From positions 1-64,000 of the forward strand of contig JBOFYV010000124.1 in the NCBI GenBank assembly GCA_051654865.1: DNA of 64,000 bases. The letters are read 5' to 3'. The DNA is from JBOFOR01 sp051654865 (GTDB taxonomy: Bacteria > Bacillota > Clostridia > Peptostreptococcales > Peptostreptococcaceae). Position numbers and translations under genes: made by a program. Shown here in pieces: positions 9,074 to 17,725 of the stretch (its first letter is position 1; each line of letters begins with the position of its first letter). The notes below the pieces were generated by a model that was given only the letters and a program-made list of their open reading frames with translations, was not told the origin of the DNA and made no database searches.

Positions 9074-9802
9074 TTACAATGATTTTTCAAAGTGTTGATA
9101 GTCAGGATTTTTCCAGTGGCCTCCCCATGACCAGCCTCGACTTGTAAAAGCGTTATATAAGTCATCACCCTCTACAATCATACCAGGTTTAGGAGTGGAT
9201 CTATCAACATAGTCTTGACCCTCTACAGGATTAGCTTTACCTTTTATTACATGAGGATTTTGAAGAGGATTTATATCTATTGCAACACCTAGTCCATGAT
9301 TGGATATTTTATCTGTGTTTGCAATAGTTCTGTAACAAAATGAAGAACTATTATTGTCTGCCATAGAATCACTATCAACAGCATTGTATTCATCAATTAA
9401 TCTTATTTTTTCAATAGGATATTTTTTTTCGTATAATTCTTTAAAAATATCTACAACTTCATTGGCTACAGCTTTATTTACAACCATTTCTCCAATATTA
9501 ATTTCACCATTAATACCATAATAAGTTAGTTTTAAATAAGATAGTTCATCAAATGATACAGGTTCAAAAGATGGCATAGAGATACCTATCATTTTTTCTT
9601 TTATATCATCAGGGATTGATGAGTATGAGAATACAGGAACATCAGAATCATCATATACTTTATCACTATCCAAAATTGTATTTTGGATTTTATCTTGTTC
9701 AGTTGTAGTTTGGGTATCATTATTACTAGATACTAAACCTTTTACAAATGTAATAATAATAATTACAAAACAAATACCAAGTAATGATTTTTTTAGCTTT
9801 AT
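9074..9802 (-). CDS. M15 metallopeptidase (D-Ala carboxypeptidase/endopeptidase), ATA start
   Basis: The catalytic domain is peptidase family M15 (VanY/M15C). Zinc ligands are in SNHGLGVAIDINP (His and Asp) and YQHFE (His), with WGGHW nearby. It should cleave peptidoglycan peptides outside the membrane. The longest ORF with a usual start begins at TTG 9673, which has no ribosome site and omits the membrane anchor. The frame is open further upstream and encodes KLKKSLLGICFVIIIITFVKG, a clear signal anchor. The only good ribosome site, AAGGAGG, is followed after 8 bases by ATA (9802-9800), and no ATG, GTG or TTG lies between. I therefore place the start at ATA, giving 242 residues. An ATG-to-ATA mutation crippling the gene is the alternative. 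Confidence 0.75.
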   Translation of the reverse strand: MKLKKSLLGICFVIIIITFVKGLVSSNNDTQTTTEQDKIQNTILDSDKVYDDSDVPVFSYSSIPDDIKEKMIGISMPSFEPVSFDELSYLKLTYYGINGEINIGEMVVNKAVANEVVDIFKELYEKKYPIEKIRLIDEYNAVDSDSMADNNSSSFCYRTIANTDKISNHGLGVAIDINPLQNPHVIKGKANPVEGQDYVDRSTPKPGMIVEGDDLYNAFTSRGWSWGGHWKNPDYQHFEKSL

Positions 9803-9984
9803 ATTAATCTCCTCCTTGAGTTAAAATTAAACTTTATTGTTGAAAATAGTAACATTAAATATTATTATTTAAGTAAATGTAATAATTAAAGTGTAAAACT
9901 ATATATTATTATAACTCATAAATAGAAAGTACACTAATAGTATTTATCAAAATAATAAAAGTGTAATATTATAGGGGGAAATTT

Positions 9985-10758
9985 ATGGAAGTTTATATAT
10001 CGCAGTTGGATGAAACAAATAAAGTACTTCCAATTATTCAAGAATATAATGTTGGACTAGAAGTAGTTCAATTTGCAAGTCCTTATATACTAGATAAAAA
10101 AGATGAATATATTGAAAAATATAAAAAGGAAACAAAAGGTATATTAAAAGAAATAAATGTGTCTATACATGGACCTTATGCAGATCTAATACCAGGAACT
10201 AGGGATACTAGAATAGCAAATATCACAAAAGAACGATTTGAAGAAGGATATCAGGTAGCGAAAGCTTTGAGTGCAAAAAGGATTGTATATCATCATTCAT
10301 ATACACCTAAAACATACACTTATACAGAATGGAGGTATAACTCAACTAAATTTTGGAAAGAGTTTTTAGATGGAAAATTAGATGATATATCAATACATAT
10401 AGAGAATACGTTAGAAGATGATTATGAATTAATAAAAAACTTAGTTGAAGAGGTAAATCATCCTAATTTTTCAATTTGCTTGGATGTAGGTCATATTAAT
10501 GCATATTCTCATTTAAGTTTAGAACAGTGGATAGATGGATTAGGTAAAAATATTAAACATATGCATATACACAATAATGATGGTAATAAGGATAGTCACA
10601 GAGGTATAGAAAAAGGAAATATAAATATAATTGAACTTTTAAATAAAATAAAAAAACAACTACCAGAGTGTAGTATATCTTTAGAGATTGTAGATACAGA
10701 AGAACTTAAAGAATCCTTAGAACTCTTATATAAAAACGAGATAATACAAAAAAGGTAA
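9985..10758 (+). CDS. Sugar phosphate isomerase/epimerase-like TIM barrel
   Basis: The 257-residue protein fits the xylose-isomerase-like/AP endonuclease IV superfamily. Metal-binding residues are spread along the barrel in the usual order: SIHGPY, VYHHS, IHIENT, CLDVGHINA, HMHIHNNDG, DSHRGI and SLEIV. Members of this superfamily either isomerise sugars and their phosphates or cut abasic DNA. The short length and sequence style favour the sugar-type branch, but the substrate is unknown. It is a single gene with a GGGGG ribosome site, converging on the MocR gene. Confidence 0.8.
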   Translation: MEVYISQLDETNKVLPIIQEYNVGLEVVQFASPYILDKKDEYIEKYKKETKGILKEINVSIHGPYADLIPGTRDTRIANITKERFEEGYQVAKALSAKRIVYHHSYTPKTYTYTEWRYNSTKFWKEFLDGKLDDISIHIENTLEDDYELIKNLVEEVNHPNFSICLDVGHINAYSHLSLEQWIDGLGKNIKHMHIHNNDGNKDSHRGIEKGNINIIELLNKIKKQLPECSISLEIVDTEELKESLELLYKNEIIQKR

Positions 10759-10786
10759 GAGGTCTATTTAGACCTCTTTACTTCTT
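10757..10786. terminator. Bidirectional hairpin at a convergent junction
   Basis: AAGAGGTC (10757-10764) pairs with GACCTCTT (10771-10778). The hairpin overlaps the stop codons of both converging genes. Confidence 0.75.
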
Positions 10787-12233
10787 TTATAGATTCTCCT
10801 ATTATCTTAATTCCTTTTTCAATATCTTCAAATGATAACCTAGAAAAACCAAGTCTTAGAGTGTCATATCCTTCATTATTTATATAAAATATATCTCCAG
10901 GCATAAAAATCACACCTTTTTCATGACATTTACATAAAAGATTTCTTGAACTTATATTTTTTAGTTTTATAAATATATGTAATCCACCATCTCCAAGTAT
11001 ATATTCATTATCAACATATTTTTCAATACATTCATATGCAAAATTAAATTTATCACCATAAAACTTTTTTATCTTTTTTACATATTTTTCAAATCCACCA
11101 TTATATAGGTAATCATAAAGAATGCCTTGATCTAAAAAAGATACATGTATATTTTTACAACGTTTTACGCTTTCAAGCTTATTAATTATATTTTTATCAC
11201 CCAATATCCAACCAATTCTCATACCAGGGAACAATATTTTAGAAAAACTACCTATATATACAACACCGTTACTATTATTATCTAAAGAAGCTATAGGGAA
11301 TATGTGGGAGCTTGAATATAGTAGTTCTTCATTAAAACCATCCTCTATGATAGCCACATTATATTTTTTCATAAGATTATAAAACTTATATCTATTTTCT
11401 GGACTCATAACTATACCTGTAGGGTTGTGGTAAGAGGGTGTAATATAAGCAAATTTAATTTTGTTGTTAGGATTATTTGAGTACTCAATAAGTTTATTTT
11501 CTAACATATCAAAGTTTAGGCCATCTTTATTTATATCAACTCCAATTAAGTTAATTCCATAAGATTTAAATAACTTTATAGCTGTATTGTGTGTTGGGTT
11601 TTCACAAATAATGAAATCGCCTCTTTGAGTAAAAGAAGATAAAATCATATCTAGTCCTTCAGTAAACCCGTTAGTTATTAAAATATCTTTGTTAGAAGTA
11701 TTTATACCCTTACTATTCATATAGGTTGTTAGATACTCAATAAGAGGCTTATATCCTCTAGCGTATCCATAGTTAAGTATTTTATGTCCCTCCAAGGAAA
11801 TCCTATTTAAAAATGATTTTTTTAACTCTTCAATATCGAAAAGTTCTCCATTTGGTGAAATACTTTTAAAAGAGATTAAGTCAGATCTCCAAGGTATTTC
11901 GTTTTTAATAATATCCATTTCATTAGCTATTTTACAATATGAGTTTTCCATATTATTCCAATTAATATGCCATAAACTATTAATCGTATTACTTTTAGAA
12001 CAAGCGAATGTACCTTTTCCAGATACGGAATATAAATAACCTTCAGATTTTAATTCTTCATAAGCTAAAATAATTGAATTTCTACTAACCTTCCAAATCT
12101 TACTAAGCTCCCTTGAAGAAGGGAGCTTACTATTGTTTGGAATCAAACCGTTATCTATCATATTACTTATATAATTTTTTATTTGTGTATAAATTGGTTC
12201 ATCATCTTTCAATTTAAAATCTGAAAATAACAA
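10764..12233 (-). CDS. MocR/GntR-type regulator with aminotransferase domain
   Basis: The N-terminal GntR winged helix (about residues 10-80) contains KLPSSRELSKIWKVSRNSI and ends GYLYSVSGKGTFA. After a linker comes a full class I/II aminotransferase-fold domain (about 120-485), with the pyridoxal phosphate lysine in YIGSFSKILFPGMRIGW. This domain order defines MocR regulators, which use PLP or amino-acid/PLP adducts as effectors, for example PdxR (vitamin B6) or GabR (GABA). No pdxST or gab genes are adjacent, so the target is unclear. The start is TTG, well spaced after GAGGTGA. Codons for the recognition-helix region form a perfect hairpin (12105-12128). Confidence 0.88.
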   Translation of the reverse strand: MLFSDFKLKDDEPIYTQIKNYISNMIDNGLIPNNSKLPSSRELSKIWKVSRNSIILAYEELKSEGYLYSVSGKGTFACSKSNTINSLWHINWNNMENSYCKIANEMDIIKNEIPWRSDLISFKSISPNGELFDIEELKKSFLNRISLEGHKILNYGYARGYKPLIEYLTTYMNSKGINTSNKDILITNGFTEGLDMILSSFTQRGDFIICENPTHNTAIKLFKSYGINLIGVDINKDGLNFDMLENKLIEYSNNPNNKIKFAYITPSYHNPTGIVMSPENRYKFYNLMKKYNVAIIEDGFNEELLYSSSHIFPIASLDNNSNGVVYIGSFSKILFPGMRIGWILGDKNIINKLESVKRCKNIHVSFLDQGILYDYLYNGGFEKYVKKIKKFYGDKFNFAYECIEKYVDNEYILGDGGLHIFIKLKNISSRNLLCKCHEKGVIFMPGDIFYINNEGYDTLRLGFSRLSFEDIEKGIKIIGESIKEVKRSK

Positions 12234-12254
12234 TGTATCACCTCAATATTAATA

Positions 12255-13151
12255 TTAATTTAAAGAGTATTCGATTAGTTTATCTAATAACTCGCTAAAG
12301 CCTACACCATTTGCTTTTGCACTTCTTGGTATTAAACTAGTTTGAGTCAAACCTGGTAGTGTATTAAGTTCAAGTATATAAGGCTTACCATCACTTATTA
12401 TAATATCAATTCTTACATAGCCTTTGCAATTAAAAACATCCCAAAGTGTTTTTGAAATTTCATTTATTTCATTTTGCAAGCTTTCTTCTAAATAAACAAC
12501 TTCTTCAATTGCACCATTAGCAGAGTATTTAGACTCATAATCAAAGAACGTAGAAGTTGCTTTTATAGATATTGTTGGAAAAACATCACCATTTAATACA
12601 AAAGAAGTATATTCTCCACCTGGAATATATTTTTCAATCATTACTAATTCATCAATTAATAGACCCTGCTCTACGGCATTTAATACGTCTTCTCTTGAAT
12701 GAACAAAGAATGTTGCAACGCTAGAACCACCACAGTTTGGTTTTATAAAGACAGGATAACCCATTTCTTCTATTTTATCATAATTAATTTCCTCAGTTGA
12801 TTTAACAACTAGCCATGGAGCTGTAGGTAAATTAGAATCACGTAAGATTTTTTTAGTCATATTCTTGTCCATACATAAAGCACTAGTTAAAGGTCTACAT
12901 CCTGAATAAGGTATGTCCATTGCTTCTAGTATTGATTGTACACAACCATCTTCTCCAAATTTTCCGTGTAAAGCTAAAAAAGCAAAATCTATATCTGATG
13001 GAAGCTTTGTAAATATATCAGTTTTTTCATCTAAAACTACTTTCACTACTTCATATTTATCTCTATTTAAATTTTCATAAACTTCTCTGCCTGAATTTAA
13101 AGACACTTCTCTCTCTGAAGAAATACCTCCCATTATTACTGCTACTTTCAT
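12255..13151 (-). CDS. ddl: D-alanine--D-alanine ligase
   Basis: This cytoplasmic ATP-grasp enzyme joins two D-alanines for peptidoglycan precursors. The N-terminal domain opens VAVIMGGISSEREVSLNSG. The ATP-grasp part shows FIKPNCGGSS (the family's KP---GSS motif), EKYIPGGEYT, and the metal and substrate end YILELNTLPGLTQTSLIPRSA. The ELNT-PG-T motif is diagnostic of Ddl. At 298 residues it is the short Ddl type. The normal D-Ala end is expected; nothing suggests a D-Ala-D-Lac ligase. GGAGTGATA precedes the ATG. It lies next to the MocR gene in the same direction, 21 bases upstream of it, so the two could be cotranscribed. Confidence 0.92.
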   Translation of the reverse strand: MKVAVIMGGISSEREVSLNSGREVYENLNRDKYEVVKVVLDEKTDIFTKLPSDIDFAFLALHGKFGEDGCVQSILEAMDIPYSGCRPLTSALCMDKNMTKKILRDSNLPTAPWLVVKSTEEINYDKIEEMGYPVFIKPNCGGSSVATFFVHSREDVLNAVEQGLLIDELVMIEKYIPGGEYTSFVLNGDVFPTISIKATSTFFDYESKYSANGAIEEVVYLEESLQNEINEISKTLWDVFNCKGYVRIDIIISDGKPYILELNTLPGLTQTSLIPRSAKANGVGFSELLDKLIEYSLN

Positions 13152-13368
13152 ATTATCACTCCTATATATTTAAATTATATAATTAAATTTCTAAGTAAAA
13201 TTATTTTGTTATTGTAATAAAATTATATGTTTAGAACACAAATTTATAAAGTACCACATATTAACGACTTTGTGAAAGTGGTGGTTTATAGTTTTAAATA
13301 AAAAATAGAAAATTTTTACATCAAATTAATAAAAATAGTTTAAAATTATATCTAGAGGAGGGATTAAT

Positions 13369-14604
13369 ATGAAAGCAGAGATAATAACAGTAGGAACGGA
13401 AATATTACTAGGGGACATTGTTAATACTAATTCTCAGTATTTAGCAAAAGAGTTAGCATTATTAGGTATAGAGGTATACTATCAAAGTAGTGTGGGAGAT
13501 AATGAAGAGAGATTACTTGAAAGTTTTAAAGAAAGTCTAAAAAGAAGTGATGTAGTAATAACAACAGGTGGATTAGGTCCTACTAAAGACGATATTACTA
13601 AAGAAGTTGCATGTAAATATTTTGGCAAAGAGTTAGAGTTGCATGAGTATTCTTGGATTAGAATTAAAGAATATTTTAATAAGTTAGGAATTGAGATGTC
13701 TGAAAATAATAAAAAACAAGCATATTTTCCTAGAAACTCAAAAGTATTAGAAAATAATAATGGAACGGCACCAGGTGTAATTTTAGAAAAAGATAATAAA
13801 ATGATTATAGTTCTGCCAGGGCCACCAAGAGAAATGAAGCTTATGTTTGAAAAACAAGTTAAGCCATACTTAGAGGAATTAGCAGATAGTGTTTTAGTAT
13901 CTGAAACGATTAGAACTTTTGGAATTGGAGAATCATCACTTGAGAATAAAATAAGTGATATTATTGAAAATCAAACAAACCCAACAATAGCACCTTATGT
14001 GGGAAATATGGAAGTTAGGTTAAGAGTAATGGCAAAGGCTAAAAGTGAAAAAGAAGGAAGAATGCTTATAGAGCCTGTAGTTAGTCAAATTGAAGATAGG
14101 GTTGGAGAGTATATATATGGAAAAGGAGATACATCAATAGAGGAGGTTGTAGGTAAAATATTAGTAGAAAATAAACTTACAATATCAACAGCTGAATCAT
14201 GTACAGGAGGTCTTGTAAGTGCAACGCTAATAAATTATCCAGGGATATCATCTGTATTTGTTGAAGGATGTATAACATATTCGAATGAATCTAAAATAAA
14301 TAGATTAGGTGTAAAAAAAGAAACTTTAGATAAATATGGTGCAGTTAGTGAACAAACAGCAAAAGAAATGGCTGAGGGTATAGCAAAGAACTTTAATACA
14401 AATATAGGATTAGCAACAACAGGTATCGCAGGACCACAAGGAGGAACAAGTGAAAAACCAGTGGGACTTGTGTATATAGGTATATGCATAAATGGAAATA
14501 CAACAGTAAAACAATTTATATTTAATGGTGATAGGCAGGCAATTAGAGCAAGGGCTACAAAAAATATACTTAATGAATTAAGACTGAAACTACAAAAACT
14601 ATAA
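13369..14604 (+). CDS. cinA: CinA-family protein with nicotinamide-nucleotide amidase domain
   Basis: Two domains are present. The N-terminal MoaB/MogA-like part (about 1-170) carries EIITVGTEILLGDIVNTNSQYL and TTGGLGPTKDD. The C-terminal CinA/PncC part (about 255-411) carries STAESCTGGLVSATLINYPG and TTGIAGPQGGT. The C-terminal domain of CinA proteins deamidates NMN and recycles the pyridine nucleotide released by DNA ligase; the N-terminal domain of related proteins is an ADP-ribose pyrophosphatase. The length (411) is normal. GAGGAGGGATT precedes the ATG. Often named competence/damage-inducible, but nothing here shows damage control. Confidence 0.93.
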   Translation: MKAEIITVGTEILLGDIVNTNSQYLAKELALLGIEVYYQSSVGDNEERLLESFKESLKRSDVVITTGGLGPTKDDITKEVACKYFGKELELHEYSWIRIKEYFNKLGIEMSENNKKQAYFPRNSKVLENNNGTAPGVILEKDNKMIIVLPGPPREMKLMFEKQVKPYLEELADSVLVSETIRTFGIGESSLENKISDIIENQTNPTIAPYVGNMEVRLRVMAKAKSEKEGRMLIEPVVSQIEDRVGEYIYGKGDTSIEEVVGKILVENKLTISTAESCTGGLVSATLINYPGISSVFVEGCITYSNESKINRLGVKKETLDKYGAVSEQTAKEMAEGIAKNFNTNIGLATTGIAGPQGGTSEKPVGLVYIGICINGNTTVKQFIFNGDRQAIRARATKNILNELRLKLQKL

Positions 14605-14619
14605 GAAAGAGATGATAAT

Positions 14620-15402
14620 ATGATAAAACATATATTTTGTGATTTAGACGGAACACTATACCATAGAGGTATAGAAAATGATGATGCACAAGCTATAAAA
14701 GAAGTAGAAAATAATAATGTTAGATTTAATATAGCAACAGGTCGTATTTTAAACCAAGCATATGCAATGACTAAGGATAGTTTAACTATAAATGGATATT
14801 ATATATGTGATAATGGAGCATATGTTTATGATAAAGATCACAAATTAGTATTCAAAGGTATGATAGAAGATAATTTAGTAAGGAAAGTAATAAGTAGGTT
14901 TGAGTCTGATAATGCACATATATATTTTAAGAATAATGGGAAAATAATACTAACAACAGGTGATGAATTGTTTAATAAAATAACGAATGATTATATAGTT
15001 GATATAGAGTATTTAAATAGGGAAACTTTTAATAATGAAATTAGCAACATAGGTATAATATCTACAAATCAAGAAGAACTAGCTAGAATAGAACTATATT
15101 TACTAGCAGAGTTTAAAGACGTACTAGATATATACTTTTCATCAGATTACACACTTAATATAGTTAAAAAGGGTGTTTCAAAAAGGAATGGAATAGAAAT
15201 AGTATGTAAAATACTAGGAGTGACACTAGATGAAATAGCTACAATCGGGGACTCTCCTAATGATATTAATATGCTAGAAGGTATAAAGTACAGTTTTGCA
15301 ATGGAAAATGCAAGAGAAAACGTAAAAAAAAGTGCTAATTATATAGCAAAAAGTGTAAAGGATGCAATAGAACAAATAAATAAAATAAATGGTGTTGAAT
15401 AA
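14620..15402 (+). CDS. HAD-superfamily phosphatase, Cof type
   Basis: The first motif FCDLDGTLYHRG supplies the nucleophile and acid/base aspartates. ATGRI gives the motif II threonine region, and TIGDSPNDINMLEGI is the classical motif IV of class IIB (Cof-like) HAD hydrolases. The lysine comes from VKKGVSKRNGIE. These enzymes dephosphorylate sugar phosphates, FMN or similar small molecules; the substrate cannot be read from sequence. It follows cinA by 15 bases and is probably in its operon. Its stop codon lies inside a hairpin shared with the convergent gene. Confidence 0.88.
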   Translation: MIKHIFCDLDGTLYHRGIENDDAQAIKEVENNNVRFNIATGRILNQAYAMTKDSLTINGYYICDNGAYVYDKDHKLVFKGMIEDNLVRKVISRFESDNAHIYFKNNGKIILTTGDELFNKITNDYIVDIEYLNRETFNNEISNIGIISTNQEELARIELYLLAEFKDVLDIYFSSDYTLNIVKKGVSKRNGIEIVCKILGVTLDEIATIGDSPNDINMLEGIKYSFAMENARENVKKSANYIAKSVKDAIEQINKINGVE

Positions 15403-15412
15403 ATTCAACACC
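15391..15412. terminator. 22-bp perfect palindrome at a convergent junction
   Basis: GGTGTTGAAT, AA, ATTCAACACC is an exact inverted repeat. It covers the last codons and stop of the HAD gene and reaches the first base of the opposing gene's stop. The T-run is weak, so termination is probable rather than certain. Confidence 0.6.
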
Positions 15413-15999
15413 TAAACACATTTTTGAATATTAAAGAATTCAACTGTATTAATGAGAATACAATCTAAAATATAATTTACGACACTGTTACAGACATACG
15501 TAGAAAAGTATAAATCATTTTTATGATTTAATTCATTTGTATATTCAGCGTACAAGTCATTAAAAAAATCTTCAAAGTTTTTATGAGTAATAATATCACC
15601 TTTAAAAGAGTTTAAGTTTATATTCTTAGATATTAAAGACAATTCTGTTTCATATAATAAATGTTCTTTCATACTGTGTTTAAACTCCCAACGAAAACTA
15701 TGGGGAACACAGAAAAAATCACATAGAAAATGACAGATTACACCTAACTCTTGGCTAAAGCTACTAACAGAGAAATATCTAGATAAAGAGTCTATAGATA
15801 AGCTACATAAATATTTAACTTTAGATACAATCATATCTAAAGATTCTTCAAGATAATGTTTTCTTAAGTAATACTTGGAAGGAATATCCGGCTTTATATT
15901 TCCATATATAAAATTTTTTTCACTAAGAAAAAATGACTTATTTTTATCTACATTGTCAACTATTGATTTAGCTATTAATAAGTGAGTATTGATAAACAT
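15412..15999 (-). CDS. Zinc-dependent phospholipase C-like protein
   Basis: The pattern of histidines and aspartates fits the zinc-dependent phospholipase C / S1-P1 nuclease fold: NTHLLIAKSI near the start, GNIKPDI, and GVICHFLCDFFCVPHS followed by a helix with HLLYE. Clostridial alpha-toxins belong to the same fold, but this protein is short (195 residues), has no signal peptide and no C2-like membrane-binding domain. It resembles the small intracellular, uncharacterised branch. Phospholipase activity should not be assumed. The longer GTG start at 16008 lies inside the GGGGTG ribosome site, so I start at the ATG at 15999. Confidence 0.75.
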   Translation of the reverse strand: MFINTHLLIAKSIVDNVDKNKSFFLSEKNFIYGNIKPDIPSKYYLRKHYLEESLDMIVSKVKYLCSLSIDSLSRYFSVSSFSQELGVICHFLCDFFCVPHSFRWEFKHSMKEHLLYETELSLISKNINLNSFKGDIITHKNFEDFFNDLYAEYTNELNHKNDLYFSTYVCNSVVNYILDCILINTVEFFNIQKCV

Positions 16000-16126
16000 A
16001 GTATACACCCCATTAAAATTTATTTACACATAAGTTAATCGTAACAGGAAAAGTATGTATTTACAACAAGTAAAAAATGCTAATTAACTCAAATAAAAGT
16101 ATAGGTTTATAAAGGAGAGAGATTAA

Positions 16127-16690
16127 ATGAAAAAAGTAATATTAATGTTAGCAGAAGGTTTTGAAGAGATAGAGGCAATTACAGTAGTAGATGTATTAAG
16201 AAGAGCAAATATAGTATGTGATATGTGCTCAATAGACAAGGAAAGTGTAACCGGAGCTCATAATATATCAGTAAAATCTGATTGTCATATTGATGATATT
16301 AATGTATTAGAATATGATGCAATAGTTCTTCCAGGAGGATTGCCAGGGGCTACTAATTTAAGAGATGGAAGGGTAGCTAAATTTGCAAAAGAATTAAATG
16401 ATAATGGCAAGATTGTAGCGGCAATATGTGCAGCACCAGAGACGTTAGAGTTCTTTGGATTATTAAAGAACAAAAAGTGTACTTCTTATCCAGGGTTTAT
16501 AACTAATAGAGAAGAGGTAATGTATATAGAAGATGTGGTAGTGGTAGATGACAATATAATAACAAGTAGAGGACCAGCTACTTCAATTATATTTGGGCTT
16601 ACTATTATGAGTGAATTAGGATATAAAGAAGAAGCTAAAGAGATAAAAGAAGGTATGATGGTGAATTTTTACAACAAAACAGTAATATAA
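16127..16690 (+). CDS. DJ-1/PfpI-family protein
   Basis: This 187-residue flavodoxin-like domain carries the DJ-1 signature. An early glutamate lies in GFEEIEA, and the reactive cysteine sits in the nucleophile elbow AAICAAPETL (about residue 105), followed by the conserved TSYPGF. DJ-1 family members act as glyoxalases, deglycases or stress chaperones; the clostridial copies are generally listed as DJ-1 family without firm activity. A single gene with an AGGAGAGA site, ending in a hairpin terminator. Confidence 0.88.
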   Translation: MKKVILMLAEGFEEIEAITVVDVLRRANIVCDMCSIDKESVTGAHNISVKSDCHIDDINVLEYDAIVLPGGLPGATNLRDGRVAKFAKELNDNGKIVAAICAAPETLEFFGLLKNKKCTSYPGFITNREEVMYIEDVVVVDDNIITSRGPATSIIFGLTIMSELGYKEEAKEIKEGMMVNFYNKTVI

Positions 16691-16695
16691 AAAAG

Positions 16696-16734
16696 TACAA
16701 GGCTACTAAAACAAGTAGTCTTGTATTTTTTTTT
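16696..16734 (+). terminator. Hairpin terminator
   Basis: TACAAGGCTACT (16696-16707) pairs with AGTAGTCTTGTA (16714-16725) with one G-U pair, followed by a T-run of nine. Confidence 0.88.
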
Positions 16735-16822
16735 ATTGGTTTGTATATAATCTTTATTAGCGTATTAAAAAATAATTAAACTAATATAATTTAATGACTA
16801 GTATTTTTTAGGAGGAGTAAAA

Positions 16823-17725
16823 ATGAGTAAAAGAGTTGTTAATATTTTAATTGCTGTTGCTTTAGTAACATTAATTATTACTGGATGTAGCAATAAAACC
16901 AATGATATAGAGACTACATCAAAGAGCAATAAAATAAAGATTGTAACATCATTTTATCCAATGTATATATTTACATCTAATATTACAAAGGACATAGATG
17001 ATGTAGAAGTTATTAATCTTACTAAGCCAACTACGGGATGTCTTCATGATTATTCACTAACTACAGAAGAAATGAAGATACTTCAAGATTGTGATATATT
17101 TATCACCAATGGTGCCGGAATTGAGTCGTTTATGGAAAAGGTCACAAATCAAATTCCAAACCTAAAAATAATAGAAGCTAGTGAAGGCATAGAATTACTA
17201 AAAGGTGAAAATAATGAAGAAAATCCCCATGTATGGCTGAGTATAACAAATGCAATAAAAGAAGTAAAAAATATTGAGGAAAAACTTATACAATATGACA
17301 ATAAAAATAAAGATCAATACACTAAAAATGCTAATGAATACATAAATGAGTTAAATAAACAAAATGAAAAAATGAAAGAAGAACTTAAAAGTTTAGAAAA
17401 TAGAAATATAATAACTTTTCATGAAGCATTTCCTTACTTTGCAAAAGAATTCAATCTTAATATAGTTGGAGTTGTTGAACGAGAACCAGGAACACAACCA
17501 AGTGCTAAAGAGCTTCAAGAAACAATAGAGATAATAAAAACACTAGATGTAAAAGCTATTTTTGTTGAGCCTCAGTATCCAAAAAAAGTAGCAGAAATAA
17601 TAGCCAATGAAACAAAAACAAAAGTATACACTTTAGACCCGATAGTGACTGGAGAAATGGAAGAAACATCTTATATAGATATAATGAATAAAAATCTAGA
17701 AATATTAAAAGAGGCTTTGAAATGA
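16823..17725 (+). CDS. znuA: Metal ABC transporter substrate-binding lipoprotein (ZnuA/AdcA type)
   Basis: A lipobox ending ITGC (Cys22) follows a hydrophobic signal, so the protein is tethered outside the membrane. The cluster-9 metal-binding fold shows its histidine ligands in GCLHDYSLT, ENPHVWLS and ITFHEAFPYF, plus an acidic ligand region near the C-terminus (YTLDPI). That set suits Zn2+ or Mn2+. The His-rich loop typical of zinc-specific ZnuA is absent here, so manganese remains possible. It overlaps the downstream ATPase gene by four bases (ATGA) and starts a three-gene importer operon. Confidence 0.88.
   Translation: MSKRVVNILIAVALVTLIITGCSNKTNDIETTSKSNKIKIVTSFYPMYIFTSNITKDIDDVEVINLTKPTTGCLHDYSLTTEEMKILQDCDIFITNGAGIESFMEKVTNQIPNLKIIEASEGIELLKGENNEENPHVWLSITNAIKEVKNIEEKLIQYDNKNKDQYTKNANEYINELNKQNEKMKEELKSLENRNIITFHEAFPYFAKEFNLNIVGVVEREPGTQPSAKELQETIEIIKTLDVKAIFVEPQYPKKVAEIIANETKTKVYTLDPIVTGEMEETSYIDIMNKNLEILKEALK

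Noticed and set aside
16770..16800. Zur box upstream of znuA (ATTAAA-N9-TTTAAT)
   Set aside because: An AT-only inverted repeat of this kind is expected by chance in such AT-rich DNA and does not match a known Zur consensus well.
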